Origin: Nephromyces sp. MM_2019
Lineage: Eukaryota; Apicomplexa; Aconoidasida; Nephromycida
Length of the DNA: 12,542 nucleotides
Direction of reading: 5' to 3'
NCBI GenBank assembly: GCA_015657535.1
Contig: JADHZB010002002.1
Coordinates: 276 to 12,817, forward strand
The notes beneath the pieces are model-generated. The model was given only the letters and a program-made list of their open reading frames with translations, did not search any database and had not been told where the DNA came from. The position numbers and the translations under genes are program-made. Within the stretch, counting starts at the first letter, position 1, and each line of letters begins with the position of its first letter. Positions 1-7,572 of the stretch are shown here, in pieces.

Positions 1-115
1 TTGTGTGTGTGTGGATATGTGGTACACTCTTGGATTGTGTGTGTGTGGATATGTGGTACACTCTTGGATTGTGTGTGTGTGGATATGTGGTACACTCTTG
101 GATTGTGTGTGTGCT
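1..115. repeat. 34-bp tandem repeat, about 3.3 copies
   Basis: The block GGATATGTGGTACACTCTTG recurs at 13, 47 and 81, a period of 34 bp, and a GT dinucleotide run joins the copies. It lies upstream of the first recognisable exon of the + strand gene, so it is probably inside an intron. Several frames stay open through it because the unit has few stops; those reading frames are not taken as genes. Confidence 0.9.
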
Positions 116-326
116 GATCTCGAGATTTTTTGGATTAAAAAAAAGAGGAGCTCTGTGTGTTATTTCACTGATGAAGGCGCAAAAGTGTGTGTTTGCAAGT
201 TTCATGCTTAAGCTTCTTAGAGCAGTTTTTCTTCTTTTATTGAGTGCATTTTTTTCTTGGATGATTTTCATGCTTTAATAAGTGGAGATACGCACACATG
301 TTATTTTTTTTTGGATGATTTTGCAG
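116..326 (+). other. probable intron remainder before first visible exon
   Basis: No coding block is supported here. The 12-mer TTGGATGATTTT occurs at 258 and again at 311, the second copy leading straight into the likely acceptor TTTTGCAG (ending 326). The T-rich run at 303-312 fits a polypyrimidine tract. Confidence 0.4.
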
Positions 327-447
327 GCAAGCTGTTCAGGTCATGTATTAGCATGGCTGCACCTTATATTCACTCCCAGATCGAAGCTGTTGTCGTTGAA
401 GCAGCTCAAATGCTTTCATTAAGAGTGGAATGCTACACTCAAGGAAG
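327..447 (+). CDS. exon 1 (visible) of hydroxylase-like gene
   Basis: The exon follows TTTTGCAG and ends AAG before GTAATA. It reads ...[18 protein letters not shown]... and [17 protein letters not shown]. It ends in phase 2. The 5' edge is uncertain: a second AG at 338-339 would also serve. I do not recognise a motif in this piece; it is joined to the gene by phase and position. Confidence 0.45.
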
Positions 448-2215
448 GTAATAAAAAGGAGAAAAAAGCTTCTACAAAGTGCCTTTTAGCTTTGAAACAC
501 AGAATTTTTGTCTACAATACGTGTCTCATTGTGTATAAGCTATGCAAAAGAGCTAAAGCTTTGGCGGGAAGTTCTGCGGATGATCTTCAGAGTGCATTTG
601 AAACATTTTATGAGGCAAATTTCATCGTTTTTGGAGTAGAACCCGCCGATATGCGTGTGTTTGTAGATGAAAATTCTTGCAAGGTAAATTGTGTGGGAAA
701 ACCTCTATTATTCTACCCAAATTTGCAGCCATTTTATGCCTTTTTCTGCTTCTTTCGGTATTTGTCGTGTCTTCCTGCTTCTTTTGATTTGACAGCTGCC
801 AATGGGTTCTTTCTCTGCTCTATTCTTCAAAAATTTTGCCTTTATCGTATTTCTCGGGGTGCGACATTTCTTCAAGTAGAAAACCCAGAAAAACATCAAA
901 TCTATCCCCTTCAAAAAAGCAAAAAGCCTGCGCAACTTCTATGCTTCCAGCGACTTTATAACCAAAGATAAAATAAGCTCTGGTTCCTTAGCTCCTGGCC
1001 ATAGAGTACCAGATTGTCTAATAAAACAGCTAAAGCTGCACAAGGTATATGCTTTTATATCACAGATTCCTGCCTGTGAGAGTGTTAGAGCTTTAAAGTA
1101 GGGAGATTATGCTTTAATCAGAGGAGTAGAGCTTTCTTCCACTTTTAGATTCTTGTGCTTTCCACCTGGATACTCTGGATAAAGGGGGGTTTTAGGTTTT
1201 TTTTCTTGAGTTTTTGCCAATACCAAAATACTATTGGGGGGCTGTTTAGCCTGCGCGAATGAGCAGGTAAAAGAGCAGCTTGTTTGAGACACGCACAGAC
1301 ACGCACACACGCGCAGACACGCACACACGCGCAGACACGCACACACGCACACACGTACAGACACGCACACACGTACAGACACGCACACACGTACAGACAC
1401 GCACAGACACGCACAGACACGCACACACGTACAGACACGCACACACGTACAGACACGCACAGACACGTACACACGTACAGACACGCACACACGTACAGAC
1501 ACGCACACATGTACACACGCACAGACACGTGCACACACGCACAGACACGCACAGACACGCACACACGTACACACGCACACGCACAGACACGTGCACACAC
1601 GCACACGCACAGACACGTGCACACACGCAAACACACACACCACTGCAAATCATCTTATTTATACCCTTTGCACGGGATCCAAGTGCTTTTCTTGGCTCTT
1701 CCAGAGGTATCTTATTTGAGATCTACTCTGTATATAAATGCCTTTTGCGAGGCAGATTGCTCTCTTCTAGTGCATTGGTACATCCAGAAAGGATGGTCCA
1801 AAGGTTATAAATGCTTGCCCGAGTTGGCAAAGATGCACACACACACACACACAAAAAAAAAAAAAACTCACACACACACCTTGTCGAGTAAGGCAAGCAT
1901 ACACACGCACATGATGTGGTAAATTACGCACAGATGGACTTCTCAAGGGCATCAAAGTGTTCACGTGAGAAATCAAAGTATCTCTACCAGTTCTTACAAG
2001 GTGGTCACTACACTTTGATCTTATGCCTCAATCTTCTCCCTCCTGGAACTAAGGCAAAAAATGTGTTTGGATGCGAAGTCAATGATCTGGCAGGTAATTC
2101 AGGCTCCTTGGAGCTAAGTTTATCATACAAACACACACACAGTTGAAACTTGGCAATTGTAGGAAGGGCGTATAGTCAAAATATATTCTAGTGAATCACA
2201 CTATCGTACAAAAAA

Positions 2216-2246
<31 letters not shown>

Positions 2247-2743
2247 CACACAAAGGCATTGCAATCTACCTTTTCAATTCTCCTCCCTTAGGTGATTCTA
2301 TGAAAAATGATCTAATAAGCCTACTATTCATTAAGACTACAAATCAAGAAAGATTTTCTAAAGATTATGTTATTTCTCTCCCTCTTATCAATTCTTCATA
2401 CTATAATAAACCCCCTGTGTATATTACTCCTTGCAAAAAAACACACACACAGGGAGATGGAGCAAAGAATGCTACGAGAAGCTCTCAAACTTTGAAAGGG
2501 TAGCTATGCACGCTCTGAATCAACGTAGCCCCGAAGGAGAAAACAATGGAAACTCCCAGTCAAGCACATGCTGCTCCTCCACAGCAACTTCAGCATGTGT
2601 TGTTTGGGTTTTGTGTGGATTGGCATCGGCTGCCCATCAGTCATCAGGAACACACACAAAGCTGCTGGATAGTCTTGTGGATTTGATTCCCCGAAGACTG
2701 CTAAAGAGTTTAACAGAGAGGTATTATGAGGAGAATGGGATGC

Positions 2744-2786
<43 letters not shown>

Positions 2787-4580
2787 ATGCGTCTGAAGAT
2801 TAGCACTTAACTTGCTGATTCAGATGTTAAAGAGGGAGGGGTGTAGATGGAAGCTTGGAAACGTCTCAGTGGGAATCTTATTCCTTAAGGTAGATGATAC
2901 GCGGTTGAGAAGAAGATGTTTTTTCAAAGTTGAGACTCAAATGGGCAAGGCATTATCATAAAGGCAAATTTCACACACAATTACGCAATCTTTTCAAGTT
3001 TAGACCTGTTTTGTGTGTATTTTTAATGGGAGAAGATCTCTAGGCAAAAGTGCTTTGAGACTGCAGTAGCACAGCCTTAATGTGGGATACATTCCTCAAG
3101 AATTTCACTCTTTGTGCAGCGATTTCACTGTGCTAAGCAAATATTTCTTGGCACTCCGCAACACACGATTAATGGCAGCTTTTTTGCAGAATTGAGGATG
3201 ATTTATTCGTGAAAAGCTGTACATACACAACATTTCGGCAGCCTTTTTATATAATCCTCCAGTTGCTCGATTTCCTTTGGATTTTTTTCCTCGAAATATC
3301 GTCAAGTTTCTTACTATTCCATCCGCCACCATAGACTTGTATGGCTGCTTTTTTGATGCCACTGACTCTTTTATGTATCCCATAGAAGAAACGCGTTTTT
3401 TTTCGATTTTTTTCTTAGTAACGTGTGTGCTCTTCCTCACACAAGTTCTATCCTGGTGTAGAATCGAAAAAAAAAATAGTCTCTTTTCAAAGGAACTTCA
3501 TCAGCCCTTCGTTAGCCTGTTCTAGCAATGAGAGTTAGCAGCTAAAACGCAGTTGCAGACCCATTTTTTCAGCGTATATCAGAGAGACCATCAAATACTT
3601 AGCGACTTATAGCTACATTTTCGATGCTCCTTTATGCTTCACTTGAGCTACAAGATTATAGTCGAGGCAGGATAGAATAATTTGCTACTGAAAACTACCT
3701 CTTTTTCCATCTCTTCATACGATAATTGTCTCTCCAAAGGAATTGCTAGAGCGTCTTTGGGATAACCAAATTTGATAGGTTCACCTCTCCAATTCCAGCA
3801 AAAATGTGTGCGAAAAATACCTTCCAAATCTCATCGCATTCCTGCTGCAAACACCAGTCAAAATCTAGCTATTTTCTTCCTTGAAGATAAAAACTAGTAT
3901 ATTAACTGTTAATAAAAGCACACACAAGTTGATGATTACTGAAAAGAATCATAATGAAAGCTGTAGCTTCTTTACTTGGGATTTCTAGAGTCTAATGCTG
4001 TCGAAAAAAGGCACTAGAGGCTTAAAATCGCGTTTTCTGGTGTTGTGAAGGGTAAAAACACCAGATTTCGTCAAAATTACTGGGAAATAGTGTAGAGTAC
4101 GTAGATACAACTCGAGAAAAATTCATCAGAAAACAGCCTTTTTAGGGATATATATATATATATTATCTTCATAATTATACGATTAGTCATCAAATAATAA
4201 CCAGAATCAACACAAAAAACCGCCTTTCTTTGAATTAAACCTCGCCAAAAGCTCTATAAGCAAACTGATCTTTTCGTTTATGCAGCTTTTAAAGACTCTA
4301 ATCGATTATCTACTTATTCCATCGAAAAAACTCGTTTTTTTCCCTCTTCAGGAGCTTTCTCAAGCAGCACATCACTGTAGATGATGGCTCTGAAGTTTGT
4401 CTCAAATTTGCACTTTCCTTAGCATCTCCCTCCTCCAGAGATGGCAAGGAAAAAAGCGGATGTTTTTACCTGGTTAGACCGGATGGCTTCATATCACACA
4501 ACGGATACGCCGGTGATGGTTTCGCCATTGGATGCTGCATGAACTACATCTTGAACTACGCTTCATATCGCGAGAAGTAA
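327..4580 (+). CDS. 3' part of FAD-dependent aromatic hydroxylase-like gene (7 exons visible)
   Basis: Proposed exons: 327-447, 503-683, 880-1044, 1934-2093, 2292-2416 (or 2432), 2453 (or 2479)-2720, 4352-4580. Reading phase is kept across every junction except 2416/2453, which has alternatives. The C-terminal part reads APGHRVPD, then [14 protein letters not shown], then [10 protein letters not shown], then [15 protein letters not shown], then stop. In class A flavoprotein hydroxylases (FAD_binding_3 followed by a thioredoxin-like C-terminal domain) the same order is seen: a PG-R-P turn, a hydrophobic strand ending T-L-L, and the LVRPDG strand close to the C-terminus. Such enzymes use FAD and NAD(P)H to hydroxylate aromatic rings; the substrate cannot be read here. 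The FAD-binding GxGxxG region would lie left of the window and is not seen, so activity cannot be judged. A Ser/Thr/Cys-rich insert in exon 6 is unusual. The assignment is by motif memory only. Confidence 0.55.
503..683 (+). CDS. exon 2 of hydroxylase-like gene
   Basis: The acceptor ACACAG ends at 502 and the donor GTAAAT begins at 684. The exon starts in phase 2 and ends in phase 0. It encodes [20 protein letters not shown], then [18 protein letters not shown], then VFVDENSCK. The pattern KL...L.G...DDL...FE.FYEANF weakly resembles the helix after the second FAD motif of aromatic hydroxylases (NLAWKLA...LLDSYEAER), but the usual ER-P residues are missing. The preceding intron is only 55 nt (448-502). 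Confidence 0.5.
684..879 (+). other. intron, 196 nt
   Basis: The intron runs from GTAAAT to TTCAAGTAG. The frame of exon 2 stays open through it, so retained reading cannot be excluded by stops, but the next recognised block (APGHRVPD) lies in another frame and needs a splice. A second acceptor, ACCCAG ending 888, is equally in phase and would remove three residues from exon 3. Confidence 0.45.
880..1044 (+). CDS. exon 3 of hydroxylase-like gene (PG-R-P turn)
   Basis: The exon is in phase 0 on both sides, with donor CAAG|GTATAT. It reads [19 protein letters not shown] then [28 protein letters not shown] matches the conserved PG-R-P turn that opens the thioredoxin-like domain in phenol hydroxylase/RdmE-type monooxygenases. 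If the donor were ignored, the frame would run to a stop at 1097-1099. Confidence 0.6.
1288..1643. repeat. AC-rich minisatellite, ~18-bp higher-order unit
   Basis: Variants of ACACGCACACACGTACAG (18 bp) and ACACGCACAG are arranged in tandem. Because the units contain few stops, long frames stay open on both strands (His/Thr/Arg-rich forward, Cys/Val-rich reverse). These frames are by-products of the repeat. Confidence 0.95.
1836..1879. repeat. compound (CA)n - A14 - (CA)n tract
   Basis: A CA run (1836-1852) is followed by 14 A (1853-1866) and a second CA-rich run to 1879. It lies inside the proposed 889-nt intron, about 55 nt before its acceptor. Confidence 0.9.
1934..2093 (+). CDS. exon 4 of hydroxylase-like gene (thioredoxin-like domain start)
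   Basis: The exon starts in phase 0 and ends in phase 1 before GTAATT. It reads [20 protein letters not shown], then [20 protein letters not shown], then [23 protein letters not shown] fits the 'sLydlL-g-hfTLLv' strand of the thioredoxin-like C-terminal domain. Together with APGHRVPD in exon 3 it supports a direct 3-4 splice. Confidence 0.65.
2094..2291 (+). other. intron, 198 nt, with A23-(CA)10 tract
   Basis: The donor is GTAATT and the acceptor CTCCCTTAG. Phase 1 on both sides restores a Gly codon. Poly(A) at 2210-2232 runs straight into (CA)n at 2233-2252, about 40 nt before the acceptor. Confidence 0.6.
2210..2252. repeat. A23-(CA)10 compound microsatellite
   Basis: An uninterrupted A tract is followed by a CA dinucleotide run. 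The same A-then-CA arrangement appears at 1853-1879 and 2434-2450. Confidence 0.95.
2292..2416 (+). CDS. exon 5 of hydroxylase-like gene
   Basis: Only one frame is open. It reads [20 protein letters not shown], then [20 protein letters not shown]. The exon starts in phase 1, matching exon 4. The 3' end is uncertain: a GT at 2417 gives phase 0, and a GC at 2433 would give phase 1. Confidence 0.55.
2453..2720 (+). CDS. exon 6 of hydroxylase-like gene, Ser/Thr-rich insert
   Basis: It reads [20 protein letters not shown], later a Ser/Thr/Cys-rich stretch ([17 protein letters not shown]), then [19 protein letters not shown]. The donor GAGAG|GTATTA at 2721 leaves phase 2, which fits exon 7 exactly. 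The 5' edge is either 2453 (after ACACACAG) or 2479 (after CTACGAG); only the second is in phase with a GT donor at 2417. Confidence 0.55.
2744..2783. repeat. (AT)6-(GT)14 microsatellite
   Basis: An AT run joins a GT run a few bases inside the 5' end of the long intron. The exon 6 frame stays open through it, but the good donor at 2721 lies upstream. Confidence 0.95.
3105..3383 (-). CDS. antisense 92-codon basic ORF, unrecognised
   Basis: An ATG at 3383 opens a frame to a stop at 3105. It is Lys/Arg-rich throughout ([17 protein letters not shown]..., [35 protein letters not shown]). I recognise no family; the basic character recalls a chromatin or ribosomal protein, but no motif supports this. 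It lies inside the long + strand intron. A + strand frame is open over the same bases, which weakens the case. A chance ORF is quite possible. Confidence 0.25.
   Translation of the reverse strand: MGYIKESVASKKQPYKSMVADGIVRNLTIFRGKKSKGNRATGGLYKKAAEMLCMYSFSRINHPQFCKKAAINRVLRSAKKYLLSTVKSLHKE
4352..4580 (+). CDS. last exon of hydroxylase-like gene (LVRPDG strand)
   Basis: The acceptor CTCTTCAG ends at 4351. The single open frame reads [20 protein letters not shown], then [20 protein letters not shown], then [10 protein letters not shown] and TAA at 4578-4580. [12 protein letters not shown] is the clearest family signature in the window: hydroxylases with a thioredoxin-like tail end in an LVRPDG-Y-x-AW-like strand and a short helix. 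The stop overlaps a possible donor (GAA|GTAAGG at 4577), so a further exon is possible, but the position of the motif favours a true C-terminus. Confidence 0.7.
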
Positions 4581-5295
4581 GGAAGTAGCTTCTGCCGTGC
4601 GGAAACAAAGGATACTTGTGTGTGTGTGAGGGAGATTTTCAGGTGTGCACCTCTGAAAGCAGCAAACACATGAGCCTACCCTTTCGCACACTTTTAGAGT
4701 TTTTGCTTTTAAGTTTAAACTACTGAGCTAGTTGGAAGAAAAAGTTTGATCATCACAACGAGAAAAGATGAAGATCAAGTATGTGTAAATATATACGAGT
4801 AATCTTTCCTCTTAAAAGAAAGCAAAGCTTCAAACTTTCAGGGATTGAAGGAAAAGGGGTTTCTGCATCATCTCTTTGAAAGTGGGTAAAGCCTCTTGGC
4901 TTTCAATTTCAACGAGTATACAAAAAAAACTCAATAAAATCATCAAATATCCGTCCTGCAATAAGCTATGACTCACGAAATAATGATATGCCCAAAGAGA
5001 TAATTGAAGATGCACACAAAGCTTCAACTAGTGCTGTGTGATGAAAAAAAAGTGCTAATTGGCCCTTCTTTAAACTCCAGGAAGATGCACGGTATAAGCT
5101 GCAAGCTTATTTACAATCAAGTAATTGGGGAGGGTTTTTGAAGATATATGAGAGAGATTTGAATGTAAAAACAGCCGTGTGTGGTATATGCTCAACCCAC
5201 CTTGCCATAGCAGACCTGCTTAAGTCTCTTCTACACGCCAGGCGAGAAAAAAATGAACTCCCGTTTAAGTGTATCTGAGAATATCACAGTGGCTG
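4581..5295. other. intergenic / 3' flank, nothing firm
   Basis: No supported gene. An AATAAA at 4933-4938 could be a polyadenylation signal for the upstream gene. A minus-strand frame at 4830-5027 lacks an ATG start. A short GT run lies at 4618-4628. Confidence 0.4.
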
Positions 5296-5327
5296 AAAAA
5301 TAGACTGCAAATTTGCAGTCTATTTTT
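5296..5327. repeat. 32-bp perfect palindrome
   Basis: The left arm, 5296-5311 (AAAAATAGACTGCAAA), is the exact reverse complement of the right arm, 5312-5327, with no spacer. In RNA from either strand it folds to a hairpin flanked by A and U runs. It lies about 715 bp past the stop of the + strand gene and overlaps the stop codon of the minus-strand frame 5320-5766. Confidence 0.95.
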
Positions 5328-5766
5328 GTAGAGTTTCATCAGCTTTGAGCTCTTCTTTTACTCGTTTCTGAGAGCCATCTTCATTACTGGGTGAAGGTAT
5401 AAGAGTTTTTAGAGTCTTTTTCTGGGAGATAGGTTGGAGCATAGGGAGAGAAGGTGTACATACAGCGGGAGATATATGGGTATGTTTGGTTTCAATGAGT
5501 ACTCTGGGAGATAAGTCGGAGCATACGCTGGTGCTCTTGCCAAAACTCGGGAAATTCTCATAAAATGGTTGATGAACAGAGAAGAAAGAAGAAACTCGGA
5601 AATTCGCTCGAATAAAAGGAATAAATGGGAAAACAGGAATTGAAGAGGTAGAAAGTATGCAGAAGAGCACTGGGATTAAACAGAGGCAAAATTTGCACAA
5701 AGAGGTATTTTCATTCGTAAGAAAGCAAACTCGCACACACGCACCTTCATTTGCACACCAACGCAC
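5320..5766 (-). CDS. possible minus-strand terminal exon, unrecognised
   Basis: The frame has no ATG near its upstream edge, so it could only be an exon; an acceptor-like ATCCCAG lies near 5670 on the minus strand. The C-terminal part reads ISQKKTLKTLIPSPSNEDGS then QKRVKEELKADETLQK. It is low in recognisable motifs and could be a disordered tail. Two near-identical nucleotide copies inside it fall in different frames, which argues against coding. A + strand frame near 5577-5706 competes. Confidence 0.2.
   Translation of the reverse strand: MRWCANEGACVRVCFLTNENTSLCKFCLCLIPVLFCILSTSSIPVFPFIPFIRANFRVSSFFSVHQPFYENFPSFGKSTSVCSDLSPRVLIETKHTHISPAVCTPSLPMLQPISQKKTLKTLIPSPSNEDGSQKRVKEELKADETLQK
5421..5526. 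repeat. degenerate direct repeat, 82-bp spacing
   Basis: TCTGGGAGATAGGTTGGAGC at 5421 recurs as TCTGGGAGATAAGTCGGAGC at 5503, and a shorter CGGGAGATATAT copy sits between them. A second pair beginning AACTCGG follows near 5545 and 5593. This looks like local duplication and decay. Confidence 0.75.
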
Positions 5767-5972
5767 ACACTTTCATCTGCGCTCACACAAACGCGCACAC
5801 ACTCACAGCTTCATCGGCACTCAAAAAAAGGCACGCACACACACATCCGCGCTCAAACACACGCATCTTCATGAGTACGTACACAAACACACACACGCTA
5901 AACAAATTTACCCAAAAAATTTCCCGCGCTTGAATGCTGCTATATTTCCACACACACATACACACACACACC
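5728..5972. repeat. AC-rich interspersed repeat
   Basis: Short CTTCAT- or GCGCTC-bearing spacers alternate with CACACA runs. The + strand frame through it is His/Thr-rich and is not taken as a gene. The 17-mer ACACTCACAGCTTCATC (5799-5815) recurs in the right arm of the palindrome at 6640-6679. Confidence 0.8.
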
Positions 5973-6059
5973 TCAAGCAGTATACTGAAGTCGATACTAA
6001 CTCCTCTAGGGAGATTTCTTTATCTTAACTCGTCAGTGCTACCCCGTTCTGGTTGGATC

Positions 6060-6143
6060 CGCAGCAAAGCTATTGCCCTTCTCATGTTTAACAAGAAAAA
6101 GCTACATCAAAACCAGCTGAAAGCCGCTAAAACCTTCATATAA
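6060..6143 (+). pseudogene. Snf7/CHMP-like fragment, low confidence
   Basis: RSKAIALLMFNKKKLHQNQL followed by KAAKTFI and a TAA stop at 6141-6143. In ESCRT-III proteins (Snf7 family) the second helix carries a similar K-A-x-x-L-x-x-KKK-x-x-x-x-QL pattern, normally followed by well over 100 further residues. No donor precedes the stop and no other Snf7 piece was found nearby, so this would be a broken copy, an exon with an unseen splice, or chance. Confidence 0.2.
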
Positions 6144-6639
6144 TGCAGTGAGAAGACTTTGTTTCCTATCTAACCTGATTTTTTCTCTAATTCTTTTAGC
6201 TTTTAAAAAGTGTGTGTATATCGCCCTCTCTTTTTCACAAGAAAAATTCTTTCCTCTATCTGCTGCTTTGCCATTTCTTCAAGGTCAGTCCCAGTGCATA
6301 TTTCTGTAGTGTATGCTTTGAGTGGCTTTCTCAGGGTGAGATTTGGTGTGGAGGCGCGGAATTACGCGGTTTTTTGATTGTAATCCTTTGATTAATGCAC
6401 AGCGAAAATTTGCAAAAAAACGGGAAAAAATTGTGGTGTACGTACACTCAGCGAAAGGAAAAGTAGAAAAAACAGTTATGCTTTGCTCAACCCAGGGTTT
6501 AGTATTGAACTTCTTCAGTCTGCCCCATATTGTGATGAACTTATATCAGTGAAACTTGTTAGAAAAAACCGAAAGTCAATATTAATTTGAGTAAATCCAC
6601 AAACGAACCCGCCTTTTGCGATTGAAATAAAGTGCATAA
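6144..6639. other. intergenic, no supported gene
   Basis: Frames are short on both strands. A minus-strand stretch at about 6200-6330 reads TDLEEMAKQQIEERIFLVKK and looks somewhat coding, but clear splice edges are missing. One GTGTACGTACAC motif lies at 6436-6447. Confidence 0.35.
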
Positions 6640-6679
6640 GGATGAAGCTGTGAGTGTACGTACACTCACAGCTTCATCC
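6640..6679. repeat. 40-bp perfect palindrome centred on GTGTACGTACAC
   Basis: The left arm, 6640-6659 (GGATGAAGCTGTGAGTGTAC), is the exact reverse complement of 6660-6679, with no spacer. Symmetry ends at 6639/6680. It lies in AT-rich intergenic sequence about 800 bp upstream of the second gene. Confidence 0.97.
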
Positions 6680-7482
6680 ATTTTCTGGAATAATAGACAG
6701 CCGTTTTAGATAAAAATGTTTTCATTTGGAAAAGTTGATAGAAGCTAAGTTCTGAAGATGTTTTGGGGGAGTATAGGCAATTTTGGTGTGCTGAAATTTA
6801 ATTTAGGCAATTTTGCTTAGTAAAGCGTGCGTGTTTGGAGGTTTGAATTGAATTTGCTAGTATTTATTAATTTACGCTTTTTTGGGAGAATGCTACGCAT
6901 TTGCTTAGATTTATGTGTTTTTTGACAGATTTCCGGCGTTTTTACTGTCTTCAAACTGTGGATAATGTGTGTTTATTCTGGGGAGTAAGCTTGGGAAAAA
7001 GCATTGTTGTGTGCATAGCTTGGGTGTAATTTTCGTCGTGAACACAACCACGACTCCTCTATTATGTGCGTGTTTGGAGTTGTGGGTAATTGGTCAATGA
7101 AGTTGACAATTTGTAGGTTTTAGGCAGTTTCTACTGGTTTTTGTTATGAAGAGGGTATTTCCGAAGAAATTTGTAATTTTGTATGGTATGGTGTGTGTAA
7201 TTCGCAATGGAAGCATTAGGAAAGAGCATTGAGCAGCACAAAAACAAGCATAAGAAGAAGCACGCAAACATACACAGAGGAACAGACTCACACAGTAGCA
7301 CAAAGAGAAGCACGAAGAGACGCACACACATTAACAAACAGAAGTACAAAGAGAAGCACGCACTTTAACACACAAAATAGCCCACAATCAAACGCATACA
7401 GTACCTCACAGACACAAACAGAACCATAGACAAAGGCGCACACACAGAAACGCTGAGCAAATGTTCTGTAATATCTTCAAGG
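6680..7482. other. 5' flank of second gene
   Basis: No coding region is supported. The sequence is T-rich to about 7200, then becomes purine/AC-rich. ACAAAGAGAAGCACG occurs at 7300-7314 and 7346-7360 (46 bp apart). Promoter elements could lie here, but no TATA-like box at a convincing distance was seen. Confidence 0.4.
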
Positions 7483-7572
7483 ATGGATAATTCTTCTTCA
7501 AAGCCAAGTGGCGATTCGAAGTTGGAATTTCGCCTTCCTGATGTTGCGTTTCTTCGGCGATTCATGGACGAT
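7483..7572 (+). CDS. exon 1 of second gene (start codon)
   Basis: Thirty codons, MDNSSSKPSGDSK then LEFRLPDVAFLRRFMDD, ending at a strong donor GTAAGT. Phase 0. Confidence 0.65.

Larger units (their letters stand above)
1045..1933 (+). other. intron, 889 nt, repeat-bearing
   Basis: This is the simplest model: phase 0 in and out, donor GTATAT and acceptor CGCACAG. It contains the AC-rich minisatellite at 1288-1643 and the compound AC/poly(A) tract at 1836-1879. A block at 1216-1260 (reading [17 protein letters not shown] before GTAAAA) looks exon-like, but no acceptor gives it a phase that fits its neighbours. Confidence 0.5.
2721..4351 (+). other. long intron, 1631 nt
   Basis: The donor is AGAG|GTATTA and the acceptor CCCTCTTCAG. 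The junction is phase 2 and rebuilds Arg (LKSLTER-SFLKQH). Inside are an (AT)6-(GT)14 tract at 2744-2783, short AC runs near 2971 and 3920, an AT run at 4149-4162 and a 92-codon antisense frame (3105-3383). Further small exons whose lengths are multiples of three cannot be excluded. Confidence 0.45.

Noticed and set aside
492..971. Single 159-codon frame running through exon 2 and beyond
   Set aside because: After 683 it becomes Phe/Cys/Leu-rich without motif, while APGHRVPD lies in another frame; a donor at 684 explains this better.
1211..1260. Possible small exon reading [17 protein letters not shown] before GTAAAA
   Set aside because: The available acceptors give phase 1 while the previous exon ends in phase 0; the direct 1044-1934 splice fits better.
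1107..1922. Long overlapping frames on both strands through the AC minisatellite (up to 212 codons, His/Thr-rich or Cys/Val-rich)
   Set aside because: All are produced by the stop-poor repeat; four or more frames are open at once and none has non-repeat sequence that looks coding across its length.
3277..3525. Plus-strand 82-codon frame in the long intron
   Set aside because: Hydrophobic and T-rich, no splice edges in phase with exons 6 and 7, and it overlaps an antisense frame of equal plausibility.
4830..5027. Minus-strand 65-codon frame ending EALPTFKEMMQKPLFLQSLK
   Set aside because: The start is not ATG, no clear splice edges were found, and the piece is short; kept only as a note.
6343..6552. 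Plus-strand 69-codon frame MVWRRGITRFF...
   Set aside because: No splice or promoter context and no recognised motif; probably chance in AT-rich intergenic DNA.
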